20,412 nt of DNA from DASPLH01 sp035627675 (GCA_035627675.1 DASPLH010000178.1:1-20412), one strand, 5' to 3'; counted from the first letter of the stretch, positions 1-7,464 are shown. Notes: generated by a model not told the origin, from the letters alone. Program-made: numbers and translations.

Positions 1-552
1 CACCACCACGTTGCCGCCCATGGTCTCGGCCCGCGCAAAGCTCCCTGCCTCCGTGATGTTGATGTTGCCGCCCATGGTCGCCAATTGCAGTTTCGCGGAC
101 GTGGGTTGCACGGTGATGTTCCCTGCGCGGGTATCGACCCGCACGTGGGCCAGGTCGCGCGGCACCTGCAACACGATCTCCACATTGCGCCTGCCGCGGA
201 AACGGCCCTGGCCACCCGCCAAACGCAACACCGCCCAGTCGCGTTCACGTCCCGACGATGCGCGGAACGTGTCAAACCAGCGGCGCGCTTCCTGCTCCGA
301 GCCGCTATAAGAACGCTTGCGAACGATATATCGCAGCGACGGCGCGCCGGTTTCCACCGTGACCGTGCCGAGGTCGGCCTGCACTCTGACAGCGCGCGAC
401 GCGGGCAAGTCACCTGTTTGTTCCTCCACCCAGGCACGACCCTCGCGGACAATCCGCGATTGCGCCTCGGCATCCGGCAAGCTCGCGGCAAGGGCCAGCG
501 CCAACATACCAAGGCGCGCTGCCCAGCGCTTCTTGCCGAATTGTGTTTGCAT
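1..552 (-). CDS. Secreted DUF4097-type (adhesin-like beta-solenoid) protein, partial
   Basis: The frame is open from ATG at 552 to the window edge (184 codons), so the C-terminus is missing. A strong ribosome binding site (GGAGG) lies about 8 bases upstream of the start. The first ~30 residues form a signal peptide: a basic start (MQTQFGKKRW), a hydrophobic core (LGMLALALAA) and a likely cleavage site near DAEAQ. The mature part is beta-rich with short repeating units such as TRAGNITV and two TMGGNI/TMGGNV motifs, spaced as in DUF4097/DUF4098 putative adhesin domains, which form repetitive beta-strand stacks. No catalytic motif is visible. It is the third gene after an ECF sigma factor and its anti-sigma factor on the same strand, so it may be a target or accessory of that system. 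The molecular function is unknown. The family call is from pattern recognition and is fairly secure. Confidence 0.72.
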   Translation of the reverse strand, partial: MQTQFGKKRWAARLGMLALALAASLPDAEAQSRIVREGRAWVEEQTGDLPASRAVRVQADLGTVTVETGAPSLRYIVRKRSYSGSEQEARRWFDTFRASSGRERDWAVLRLAGGQGRFRGRRNVEIVLQVPRDLAHVRVDTRAGNITVQPTSAKLQLATMGGNINITEAGSFARAETMGGNVVV

Positions 553-602
553 CTTCACTGCTCCTCCAAACTTCTCTGCCCTGCCATGTGGCCCGCAACT
601 TC

Positions 603-727
603 GCCCTGGTGGCCCACGTTTGCGCAGCCGACAGGCGGAGCTAACGTGGGGTAGTCCCCAAAGTCGGCCTTGCCCTGGTGGCCCACGTTTGCGCAGCCGC
701 AGGCGGAGCTAACGTGGGGTAATCCCC
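603..727. repeat. Tandem pair of ~56-bp palindromic intergenic repeats
   Basis: Copy 1 spans 603-659 and copy 2 spans 672-727. They differ by one inserted A and one G/A change. Each carries the inverted arms CCCACGTT and AACGTGGG (613-620/643-650 and 682-689/711-718) around a GC-rich loop. The pair fills the gap between the anti-sigma gene and the DUF4097 gene. Related hairpins with similar arms occur at 15781-15905 and 20160-20245, so this is a dispersed family in this genome. Confidence 0.85.
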
Positions 728-738
728 GCCATTCGCTC

Positions 739-1665
739 CTAATCGATCTCCGGCGTACTCGCCAGCACGCGCCGCGATTCCTGGCGGATGTACTGGTTCG
801 GATCTTCGTCGGCCAGCTGTTGCAACGCCTGCCGCACGCTGGTATCCGCACGCACCTGTTCCAGCGCATGCAGCGCACCGGTACGAACGCCCGCGTTGTT
901 GTCGTTCAGCAACGCTTCCAGCATGGCGTTCCGCACGCGGATGTCGCCCTTCACCTCGCCGGTCAGCGCTTCCAGCGCCTTGAGCCGAACGCCGGGATTG
1001 CTGTCGTAGCGCAGCGAGAAGATCAGGCTCTCGCGCACGCGGCCGTCGTCCGGCTTCTGCTTCAGGAGGTCGATGGAATCCATGCGCACGCCCGAGTTGT
1101 AATTGCTGCGGGCGGCCATCAGGAGAAGCTGCTGGATCTGCGGGTCTTCCACCGGTCCCTGCACGTGCTCCGGCAACGTGCGCTCGTACTCGATCTTGAC
1201 CTGGTTCGTTCCGGGATCCTGCGTGATGTTGCGAATGCCTGCAATCGCCGCTTCCTGGTGACGCTCAACTGCCGCAGCGGGCACCTTGCCGCCCTTGGCG
1301 AGCTGATACGTCGTGCCAACACCAGCGCCGAAGCCCACCATCAACAGCACCGCCGCCAGGGCCGGTGAGAACCGCGCAGCCCGCAGCCACGACATCGGAT
1401 CGAAGACGAACTTGTGCCAGCCGCGCGCCTGCTCGGCATCTTCCAGCGCTTCCTGCAATTCCATGCGGGCAGAGGCCAGCAGGTTCGGAGTAACCTCCAG
1501 GACCGGCATCTCGCTCATCCGCCGATGGAAGCGCTTCATGTCCTTGAGCTCGTCGGCGCACGCCGGGCAGCGCTGCGCGTGCTGCTCGACTTCGTGGCGC
1601 GCGTCGTCCGCCAGCTCGTCGTAAACATAGAGCGCGACGTTATCTTTCACCCAATCGCAATTCAT
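739..1665 (-). CDS. Anti-sigma factor: zinc-finger (ZAS/HC2) domain, one TM helix, C-terminal HEAT repeats
   Basis: The 308-residue protein probably binds and silences the ECF sigma factor encoded just upstream (66-bp gap). The N-terminus holds a zinc-binding anti-sigma signature: C3, then H29-x3-C33-x2-C36. A hydrophobic segment at about residues 100-120 (FSPALAAVLLMVGFGAG) is a single transmembrane helix, putting the zinc finger in the cytoplasm and the C-terminus outside. Residues ~175-305 contain about four HEAT-like units, each with an N-x-GVR-x-x-A-x-x-x-L pattern (SGVRMDSIDLL, PGVRLKALEAL, AGVRTGALHAL, YIRQESRRVL). A periplasmic HEAT array fused to a zinc-finger anti-sigma factor suggests signal sensing by protein binding, which is inference. 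The zf-HC2 plus HEAT layout is known from Acidobacteriota. The start is ATG at 1665 with a modest CAGGT upstream. Confidence 0.85.
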   Translation of the reverse strand: MNCDWVKDNVALYVYDELADDARHEVEQHAQRCPACADELKDMKRFHRRMSEMPVLEVTPNLLASARMELQEALEDAEQARGWHKFVFDPMSWLRAARFSPALAAVLLMVGFGAGVGTTYQLAKGGKVPAAAVERHQEAAIAGIRNITQDPGTNQVKIEYERTLPEHVQGPVEDPQIQQLLLMAARSNYNSGVRMDSIDLLKQKPDDGRVRESLIFSLRYDSNPGVRLKALEALTGEVKGDIRVRNAMLEALLNDNNAGVRTGALHALEQVRADTSVRQALQQLADEDPNQYIRQESRRVLASTPEID

Positions 1666-1730
1666 AGAAGACCTGCTTCTTGCCCAAACTTACGGCCGCG
1701 CCGACCCGGGTCGGCTGGCGCCAAAAACTC

Positions 1731-2327
1731 TCAGCGAAGATCGGCCAGCACGGCGCGCAACTTCTGCGTGGCGCGGAACAGCGTGTTCTTGGCCGTCTCT
1801 TCGGTGGTATTCAGGGCCTCGCCGATCGTCCTCAGCTTCAGTCCCTGGTAATGCTTCATCTCGAACACCATGCGCTCCCGCGGCGTCAGCTTGCTGAGCG
1901 CACGGTTGATGCGGTGCCCCATCTCGCGGCGCATCAGGTCGCGCTCCGGACTCGCTCCCGCGCGCTCATCCGCCACCTGGTCCAGAAGGCTGTACTGCTC
2001 GCCGTGCTCGTCCGTCAGCACGGGCGCGTCTTCCTTGCGCACCTGCCGGCGGCGCAGATGATCCAGGCATAGGTTGGTGACGATGCGGTAGATCCAGGTG
2101 TAGAACGAGCACTCGAAGCGGAAGCTGCCGAGGTTGCGGTACGCCTTGAGGAACGCATCCTGGTAGATGTCTTTCGCGTCCTGCTCGGAGCCCGTCAGGT
2201 GCAGCGCAAGCCTAAGGACTGCGCCGTCGTACTGACGCACCAGTTCCTCGAAGGCAGTCTTGTTCCCCTGCTGCGCCTCCCGGATAAGGTCGGCGTCATT
2301 GATGCGGCTCGGGCTCTGCCCAACCAT
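1731..2327 (-). CDS. ECF-family RNA polymerase sigma factor
   Basis: From ATG at 2327 the product is 198 residues, the usual size for ECF sigma factors. Sigma region 2 spans about residues 13-93 (LIREAQQGNKTAFEELV, then DAKDIYQDAFLKAYRNL and WIYRIVTNLCLDHLRRR). Sigma region 4 spans ~133-193 (LSKLTPRERMVFEMKHY, then IGEALNTTEETAKNTLFRA), the helix-turn-helix that reads the -35 element. I prefer the 2327 start because AAGGGA lies about 5 bases upstream and the alternative ATG at 2426 adds a low-complexity 33-residue extension with no good ribosome binding site. The frame stays open up to 2654. The anti-sigma gene follows directly. It is probably held at the membrane and released on an envelope signal; its regulon cannot be read from the window. 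Confidence 0.88.
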   Translation of the reverse strand: MVGQSPSRINDADLIREAQQGNKTAFEELVRQYDGAVLRLALHLTGSEQDAKDIYQDAFLKAYRNLGSFRFECSFYTWIYRIVTNLCLDHLRRRQVRKEDAPVLTDEHGEQYSLLDQVADERAGASPERDLMRREMGHRINRALSKLTPRERMVFEMKHYQGLKLRTIGEALNTTEETAKNTLFRATQKLRAVLADLR

Positions 2328-2809
2328 ACGTTCCCTTGGTGAGTTGTCGGAACCGCTTCGTCCCAACGCCGCTCGTTTCGTCGAAGACGTATCCAGCCTC
2401 GCTCCACGCTGCGTCGTCTCAGCCATCGCCCGGACGGTTTGTCCCCGTCCGGTTCGGATCGCCACTGGGGCTGTTCTCCCGCCCCAACAACTTCCGGCTG
2501 CCGAGGACCTCGCTGCCTGCGCTGGCATCACCGCGCACCCATTCAGGTCGCCCGCTCCAAGACAGTTCCCAGGAACTGCTCTCGACGGACTCACCCAGAT
2601 CTGCCGAACCTTCCGCCGAAGCCCCTTCCGACGGCACTGCTGTAGGAGCTCCAACTTCTATGTCCTGCAATCACTTGGACGAGTAAGCTACGGTTCCGTT
2701 AGCAGGTGGATTATACGAGACGCAGCAAACACTTTCGTCGACTCCGTACCGGCAGGCGCCGCTAAATCACTGGGGATACAACGGACCCGGGGTCTCAGCC
2801 ATCGAAATC
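2328..2809. other. Intergenic region between divergent units, mostly no recognisable feature
   Basis: About 480 bases separate the sigma factor (leftward) from the DUF4160 gene (rightward). Open frames here are compositionally poor coding candidates, rich in R, S, P and G. The only signal I can point to is a minus-strand -10 box at 2710-2715. Confidence 0.5.
2710..2741 (-). promoter_or_regulatory. Possible promoter -10 for the sigma-factor operon
   Basis: The minus strand reads a perfect TATAAT at 2715-2710. No canonical -35 stands at 16-18 bases; the nearest resemblance is TCGACG about 20 bases upstream (2741-2736). If used, transcripts would have a leader of roughly 375 bases before the sigma start. 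This is weak, single-box evidence. Confidence 0.28.
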
Positions 2810-2838
2810 TTGAATAACCTAAGCGCTTGGGTTATTCT
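2810..2838 (+). promoter_or_regulatory. Promoter with embedded palindromic operator for the DUF4160/DUF2442 pair
   Basis: TTGAAT (2810-2815) and TATTCT (2833-2838) are separated by 17 bases, each 4/6 to the sigma-70 consensus. Across them lies a 26-bp near-perfect palindrome (2812-2837): left arm GAATAACC, centre TAAGCGCTTG, right arm GGTTATTC, with only one mismatched pair. A symmetric site covering the spacer and -10 is where a dimeric repressor would bind. A start around 2845 would put transcription almost on the GTG codon at 2848, giving a leaderless or nearly leaderless mRNA. The palindrome is seen directly; the operator role is inferred. Confidence 0.55.
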
Positions 2839-2847
2839 GATGGCACC

Positions 2848-3102
2848 GTGGGCTCGATCAAGCGCGGTGCCATCAGATTCGTCGTTTATTCAAACGATCA
2901 TCCTCCTCGCCATGTACACGGGTTTTCAGGCGAGGTGGAGGTGATCGTAGACCTTCTGTCGAATGGTTCCGTTACGTTGGCTGACCGCAAGGACGCGATA
3001 CGGCCGGCCAATGCGAGGCGGGCCGACGTGCGGAGGGTTTTGAAAGGTGCTGCCGAGTGCTTTCAGGACTTAGTGGCACTGTGGGAGAAGAGTCATGGCT
3101 AA
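2848..3102 (+). CDS. DUF4160 domain protein, putative toxin partner of a TA-like pair
   Basis: A small protein of 84 residues if started at GTG 2848; TTG 2827 would add 7 residues but lies inside the palindrome. The N-terminus IRFVVYSNDHPPRHVHGF matches the DUF4160 signature, in which a short beta strand is followed by S/GDHxPPHxHV. The C-terminal half (residues ~50-84) is helical. It overlaps the next gene by 8 bases, so the two are translationally coupled. DUF4160 and DUF2442 proteins recur as adjacent gene pairs and have been regarded as a toxin-antitoxin-like module, but no activity is established for this one. No ribosome binding site is visible at either start, consistent with leaderless expression. 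Confidence 0.72.
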   Translation: MGSIKRGAIRFVVYSNDHPPRHVHGFSGEVEVIVDLLSNGSVTLADRKDAIRPANARRADVRRVLKGAAECFQDLVALWEKSHG

Positions 3103-3520
3103 GCACAAAGTCGTCACCACCAAAGCCGAAATTGATCGGGCACTAGCACGCGCCAAGACTCTCGATGAAAGCCGTGTGGTGACTGCTATCTACAGCGCTG
3201 ACCTAAATCTCATCCTGCTCCACCTTACCGATGGACAACGATTCCCTCTTCTTCCGGAGCAGGTGGAGGGATTGCAGGATGCCACGCAAGCGCAGCTCTC
3301 GGTGATAGAGATTCTTGGCAACGGTACCGGACTCCATTGGCCGGAGCTGGACGTCGACCTTTACGTCCCGACTCTGCTGCAGGGCATAACCGGAAGCAAG
3401 CGCTGGATGGCCGCGATGGGACGCAAGGGCGGTTCGGCCAAAACTCCCCAGAAACGTAAAGCCTCACAAATGAATGGCTGCCTGGGTGGGCGACCGAAGA
3501 AAGTAGCTGTCGGGGCATAG
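3095..3520 (+). CDS. DUF2442 domain protein, putative antitoxin/DNA-binding partner
   Basis: 141 residues starting at ATG 3095 inside the end of the DUF4160 gene. The central part carries the DUF2442 hallmark: LTDGQRFPLL, then GTGLHWPELDVDLYVPTLL and a following GITG. The C-terminus (residues ~108-136) is a basic, glycine-rich extension with MGRKGGSAKTPQKRKA and NGCLGGRPKK, a pattern seen at the end of many DUF2442 and AT-hook-like small DNA binders. It could contact the palindrome at 2812-2837, making the pair self-regulating, but that is inference. The gene after it is about 150 bases away on the same strand and unrelated. Confidence 0.75.
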   Translation: MAKHKVVTTKAEIDRALARAKTLDESRVVTAIYSADLNLILLHLTDGQRFPLLPEQVEGLQDATQAQLSVIEILGNGTGLHWPELDVDLYVPTLLQGITGSKRWMAAMGRKGGSAKTPQKRKASQMNGCLGGRPKKVAVGA

Positions 3521-3667
3521 GTTAGCGAACATCCGCACCAGCATCCGTGCCCCCGTCCGGAGCGCCCCCTCCTCTCCCGGAGGTGACTAAAGATTGCCGA
3601 TGCTGCGGTTTCCAGGCAGCTTTGGATGGTGTCGCGCCGCCATTCGAGCTACATTGAAGCCGCATTC

Positions 3668-4861
3668 ATGACCAACAGGCGGATTTGGTTCATCCTCGGC
3701 GCACTCGCCGCAGTGGCGCTGTGCTTCGCTTTCCTGCCCGGGCGCAAGCCGCCAGGCAGCAAGATGGCTGCTGACGGCCTCCCCAGGACAAAGTGGAACA
3801 CCGACCTGGGCGTCTACGCGTCGGCTCCCGCCCTGGGCCAGGACGGCACCATCTACGCCGCCGCCTCCGAAGCGCTGCACTCGGTCTCGCCCGCCGGAAC
3901 CGTCAACTGGAGCGTCCGCGTCCCCGGCCTGCGCGCCGCCCCGGCCGTCGGCCCCGACGGGAATGTCTATGTAGGAACCGAGTACGGGGCGCTGATGTCC
4001 TTCACCCCGCTGGGTGAAAAGCTCTGGACATCCACATGGACGATCATCGGGATCGACTCCCCTCCGGCCATCGCCTCCGACGGGAGCCTGTACGTCCTGA
4101 ATACCTACGGCGACGTTTTCTGCTTCAAGCCCGAACAGAGCTCCGACCCCATCTGGCACGCGGACGTCGAACGCGAAGGCACGTACGGCCGATTGCCGTC
4201 TCCCGGAGTGCGCGGCCGGGTCCGCTCCTCGGTCGTTCTCTCGCCCGAGGGCACCCTCTACGCTCCCCGTGGACGCTGGCTCAGCGCCTTCACCGCCTCA
4301 GGAGAGCATCTCTGGGAAAAGAGCCTGAGCGGCGCTGCCCTTGGCAACATCGCCCTCGGCGCAGACGGCGCCATCTACACCACCGGCACTCGCGAGGATC
4401 AGCACGTCTACGCCGTCAATCCCGATGGCACCGACCGCTGGACTCTGCCGATTCCCAGGCAGATCAGCGGTGGTCCCGTACTCGATCGCCACGGCAACAT
4501 CTACGTCACCGCCGGAGCCAGGCTTTATTCGATCAACCCTGACGGCTCCCTTCGCTGGACGCTGGACAACGGCGAGAACAGCATCGACGGCACCCCCACG
4601 CTCGCGGCCGACGACACGATTTACTTCGGCGCGTCTTCCGACGGGCTGGTCGCCGTCTCGACCGACGCAAAGATCAAGTGGAAGAGCCGAGTCAGCTATC
4701 ACCGGCAGCGGCCGATGGCGATTGCGCCCAACGGTTCCATGTACATTGCCACCGATGGCGGCAACGTCATCGCCCTCGAGGGAACCGCCGGACTCATGCC
4801 AAGCGCATGGCCACGCTGGCAGCACGACAACGGCAACACCGGACGGAAGGGAACGCCTTGA
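3668..4861 (+). CDS. Membrane-anchored PQQ-type beta-propeller protein (first of tandem pair)
   Basis: I take ATG 3668 as the start, because it begins a classic N-terminal anchor: MTNRRIW, then FILGALAAVALCFAFL. An upstream frame-open ATG at 3626 would put 14 charged residues before it. The product is 397 residues. It has about eight repeats of the PQQ/YncE propeller type, recognisable by strands such as DGTIYAA, DGNVYVG, DGSLYVL, EGTLYAP, DGAIYTT, HGNIYVT, DDTIYFG and NGSMYIA, with W-containing strands between. It ends in a conserved WPRWQHDNGNTGR motif shared with its neighbour. No PQQ-dehydrogenase catalytic residues are evident, so a binding or scaffold role outside the membrane is more likely than an enzyme. 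Its stop overlaps the next start (TTGA at 4858-4861). Confidence 0.78.
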   Translation: MTNRRIWFILGALAAVALCFAFLPGRKPPGSKMAADGLPRTKWNTDLGVYASAPALGQDGTIYAAASEALHSVSPAGTVNWSVRVPGLRAAPAVGPDGNVYVGTEYGALMSFTPLGEKLWTSTWTIIGIDSPPAIASDGSLYVLNTYGDVFCFKPEQSSDPIWHADVEREGTYGRLPSPGVRGRVRSSVVLSPEGTLYAPRGRWLSAFTASGEHLWEKSLSGAALGNIALGADGAIYTTGTREDQHVYAVNPDGTDRWTLPIPRQISGGPVLDRHGNIYVTAGARLYSINPDGSLRWTLDNGENSIDGTPTLAADDTIYFGASSDGLVAVSTDAKIKWKSRVSYHRQRPMAIAPNGSMYIATDGGNVIALEGTAGLMPSAWPRWQHDNGNTGRKGTP

Positions 4862-6060
4862 CTCGGAACAGCCTCATATCTGCGTTGTTGATCGTGGGCG
4901 CTCTCGTCAGTGCCTCCGCCTGCCGTAGGAAGAGCGCGGAAGCCACAGCGACCGCCGATCGTTTGAAGTGGGAGTTCGCCATCGCCAACGATCCAATCAC
5001 CACCGTCGCGATCGGACTCGAGGGCACGCTCTACGTCGGAGCCTCCGACGGCCATCTGTACGCGATCACTCCCGAAGGAAAGAAACAGTGGGCCTTCTAC
5101 GCCGGTGGCATCGCATCGGCTCCGAGCGTCGGGCCCGACGGAACCATCTACTTCACCAACATCCAGGGCACCGCACACGCGCTTGACCCTCAGGGCACTG
5201 TGAAGTGGACCGCCGAGACGACAGGCAGGACCGTGACGCACTTCCACGGAGGCGGAGCCATCGATCGCGACGCCTACTATGTGCGCTGCCGTGGCGGAGT
5301 GTGCGCGCTGTCCATCGGCGACGGCTCGCTGCGCTTCCGCACCGGACGCGCCCTCACGCAGTACAGCGCTCCCGTGGTGTTTCCGTATTCCTTCGTGGCC
5401 TTCCCAGGTAGCGGACGCATGTTCGCCGTCTCGCTCAACGGCGACAAGCGCTGGATGTACCCCGAGCCTGAACTGCAAGACAACGACGGCGATGGCGAAG
5501 ACGACGACCTCTACATCGGGCCCGGCGGCGTGCTGTTCCGAAACGCTCCCGCCATGGCTGCCGACGGGACCACCTACACCGGCACCGGCGACGGAAAGCT
5601 CATCGCGGTCAACGAAATGGGCGAGAAGCGCTGGGAGTTCCAGATACTCACCGCTGGACACCACCTCACTCCCGCCGTCGTCGACGCCGCCGGCAACGTT
5701 TACTTCGGAGCCGAAGACCAGAATTTCTACGCGCTGGGCAGCGGCGGAACCTTGCTGTGGAAGCTCCAGACCGGTGGGTCAATCCAATCCGCGCCCGTGC
5801 TGGCCTCCGATGGCACGATGTACGTGGCCGCTGGGTGGAACTTGTTGGCCGTCACGCCCGAGGGCCGCATCGCATGGCAGTACAAGCTGGCGCAGGGATC
5901 GGGCGTGCCGCTGGCGCTCGGCGAGGACGGAACGGTGTACGTGGCGGGAAATCGCGGCACGCTGTACGCCATCCGCGGCGAAGCCGGAGGACTAATGAAA
6001 AGCTCCTGGCCGAAATACCAGGCCGACGCCCAAAACTCAGGGCGGGCGATGCTGGAGTAG
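4858..6060 (+). CDS. PQQ-type beta-propeller lipoprotein (second of tandem pair)
   Basis: The start is TTG at 4858: it is preceded by GGAAGGG at good distance, overlaps the stop of the upstream gene as TTGA, and begins a lipoprotein signal (MTRNSLISALLIVGAL, lipobox ASAC with Cys22). The frame is open further upstream, but that stretch lies inside the neighbouring gene. The 400-residue product carries seven to eight propeller repeats (EGTLYVG, DGTIYFT, DGTTYTG, AGNVYFG, DGTMYVA, DGTVYVA) and ends in WPKYQADAQNSGR, matching the tail of its neighbour. Around residues 208-218 sits an acidic insert DNDGDGEDDDL resembling a calcium-binding DxDxDG loop. The two proteins are paralogues and probably act together at the cell envelope; substrate or partner unknown. 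Confidence 0.8.
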   Translation: MTRNSLISALLIVGALVSASACRRKSAEATATADRLKWEFAIANDPITTVAIGLEGTLYVGASDGHLYAITPEGKKQWAFYAGGIASAPSVGPDGTIYFTNIQGTAHALDPQGTVKWTAETTGRTVTHFHGGGAIDRDAYYVRCRGGVCALSIGDGSLRFRTGRALTQYSAPVVFPYSFVAFPGSGRMFAVSLNGDKRWMYPEPELQDNDGDGEDDDLYIGPGGVLFRNAPAMAADGTTYTGTGDGKLIAVNEMGEKRWEFQILTAGHHLTPAVVDAAGNVYFGAEDQNFYALGSGGTLLWKLQTGGSIQSAPVLASDGTMYVAAGWNLLAVTPEGRIAWQYKLAQGSGVPLALGEDGTVYVAGNRGTLYAIRGEAGGLMKSSWPKYQADAQNSGRAMLE

Positions 6061-6447
6061 CCGTCAGCATTCAGCATTCAGCATTCAGCCAGTCAGTCGT
6101 CAGGTCGTCAGGTCGCTAATTGTTGATCGTCGGTCGTTGGTCGTTGCGCGTTGGTGGGGGTCGCTGATCGGCAGTCGGCCAGGCATTCAGCAGTGAGCAC
6201 TCGGCCGGTCGGTCGTCGGTGTTGGTGGGTCGCGACCGGCCGTCGTCGGGCATTCAGCAGTGAGCGCCGGAGGCGCGCACCGTTCACTAGCCCAGCGCTT
6301 CAGCGCTGGGTATAGGCCGAATCGAGCACGCGAGTCCCGGAGGGACGACTGCCCTCCAGACGTCGAACGCTGAAGCTGAACACTGAACTTCCTTGAGCCC
6401 GGAGCGACCGACTAACGCCTGAATACTGATTGCTGATTGCACCGCTC
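6061..6447. repeat. Low-complexity repeat tract between convergent operons
   Basis: No gene is supported here. The tract opens with three perfect TCAGCAT heptamers (6064-6084) plus a partial fourth, then GGTCGTCA octamers (6099-6115), then words built from GTCGGTCGTTGGTC. A 17-bp sequence beginning GGCATTCAGC occurs twice (6182-6198 and 6249-6265). A perfect hairpin, CCCAGCGC-TTCA-GCGCTGGG, lies at 6291-6310, followed by GTCCC-GGA-GGGAC near 6334-6346 and further CTGAA-type heptamers up to ~6440. The same vocabulary recurs around the tRNA-Gln gene. No poly-T tract follows the hairpins, so they are not convincing terminators for the plus-strand genes. Confidence 0.75.
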
Positions 6448-6479
6448 AAAGAAAAAGGCCGCCCCTCACAGGGCAGCCT
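6448..6479 (-). terminator. Rho-independent terminator after rplI
   Basis: The minus strand forms GGCTGCCC, loop TGTGA, then GGGCGGCC (one G-T pair), followed by TTTTTCTTT. It lies 18 bases past the rplI stop and closes the ribosomal-protein operon. Confidence 0.85.
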
Positions 6480-6496
6480 CTTCTGCAAAGCTTTCC

Positions 6497-6964
6497 TTAC
6501 TCCGCGGCGGCTTCTTCCGTTGCTTCCTTCACGATCGTGACCTTGATGTGCGGGGTCACTTCGCGGTGGAGGCGGATCGCCACTTCGAACTCGCCGATCG
6601 ACTTCAGCGGCTGGTCGAGTTCGATCTTGCGGCGGTCGATCTTGAAGCCGCGGCCTTCCAGCTCGTGCGCGATGTCGCTGGAGGTAACCGAGCCGAACAG
6701 CGCATCGTTTTCGCCCGCCCGGCGCGTGAACGTGAGGCTGACGCCCTCGAACTGCTTCGCCAGCAGCTCGGCGTCCCCTTTTTCCTTGGCCAGCTTGCGG
6801 ACGGCGGCGGCCTTCATCTGCTCGATGACGGCCTTGTTCCCCGCAGTCGCTTCGATGGCCAGCTTCTTGGGCAGAAGGTAGTTGCGGCCGTATCCGTCGG
6901 CGACCTTCACCACATCGCCGCGATGGCCCAACTTGGCCACATCTTCTTTCAGAATGACTTCCAT
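6497..6964 (-). CDS. rplI: 50S ribosomal protein bL9
   Basis: The 155-residue product is full length for bL9. The N-terminal domain reads MEVILKEDVAKLGHRGDVV and DGYGRNYLLPKKLA, the classic rRNA-binding signature. A long connecting helix (residues ~40-75) leads to the C-terminal domain ending IKVTIVKEA, with a short acidic/alanine tail. bL9 binds 23S rRNA at the base of the L1 stalk and helps frame maintenance. The ribosome binding site GGAGAG lies 7 bases before ATG. It is the last gene of the cluster, 36 bases after rpsR, with a terminator right behind. Confidence 0.97.
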   Translation of the reverse strand: MEVILKEDVAKLGHRGDVVKVADGYGRNYLLPKKLAIEATAGNKAVIEQMKAAAVRKLAKEKGDAELLAKQFEGVSLTFTRRAGENDALFGSVTSSDIAHELEGRGFKIDRRKIELDQPLKSIGEFEVAIRLHREVTPHIKVTIVKEATEEAAAE

Positions 6965-7000
6965 GTCAGAACTCTCCGCGATGAATTTTTGAGCGCCGGT

Positions 7001-7354
7001 TTAGTGCGACGACGCAAACGGCAGCAGGGCGATGTTGCGGGCCTGCTTGATCGACTCAGCCAGCGTGCGCTGATGCCGCGTGCATACGCCGGTCAGGCGT
7101 CGCGGAACGATCTTTCCGCTCTCGGCCACGAACTGCGACAGAAGCCGCACGTCCTTGTAGTTGATGCTGTCGATCTTCTCGGTGCAGAACTTGCAGACCT
7201 TCTTGCGCCGGAAGAACTTGCGTCCGCCTTCGCGGCCACCCGCCGGACGGCCTGCGCCACGCGGACCGCCGGCAGGACGCGCCGGCCGTTCCGGCGCCGC
7301 GGTGGTCGTCTCCGACGCCTGCGGTGCGCCCTGATTCGTGTTCTCGTCTGCCAT
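7001..7354 (-). CDS. rpsR: 30S ribosomal protein bS18
   Basis: I start at ATG 7354 because AAGGAG stands 5-6 bases upstream; an in-frame start at 7405 has no such signal. The product is 117 residues, longer than the usual ~75, because residues ~1-45 are an Ala/Pro/Gly/Arg-rich extension (RPARPAGGPRGAGRPAGG). The core begins at FFRRKKVCKFC and includes IDSINYKDVRLLSQFV and KIVPRRLTGVCTRHQR. The CxxC and C-T-R-H residues indicate the zinc-binding form. bS18 pairs with bS6 on the small-subunit platform, and rpsF is directly upstream. No ssb gene lies between rpsF and rpsR, unlike many Firmicutes and Proteobacteria. Confidence 0.96.
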   Translation of the reverse strand: MADENTNQGAPQASETTTAAPERPARPAGGPRGAGRPAGGREGGRKFFRRKKVCKFCTEKIDSINYKDVRLLSQFVAESGKIVPRRLTGVCTRHQRTLAESIKQARNIALLPFASSH

Positions 7355-7464
7355 ATATCTCCTTATGCCCGGCGACATCGCGCCGGCTCTAACCTGCTGC
7401 GGCAACCGTGCGCCGCTGATACCGCGCCGGGACCGTGCCCGGCGAAATCCTTGTCGTTCCCGGA

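Noticed and set aside
603..727. CRISPR-like array
   Set aside because: Only two repeat copies, palindromic along most of their length, with a 12-base separator, and no cas genes in the window.
2328..2654. Long N-terminal extension of the sigma factor (start at 2654 or 2426)
   Set aside because: The extra residues are compositionally random, no good ribosome binding site precedes those starts, and ECF factors are about 190 residues, which the 2327 start gives.
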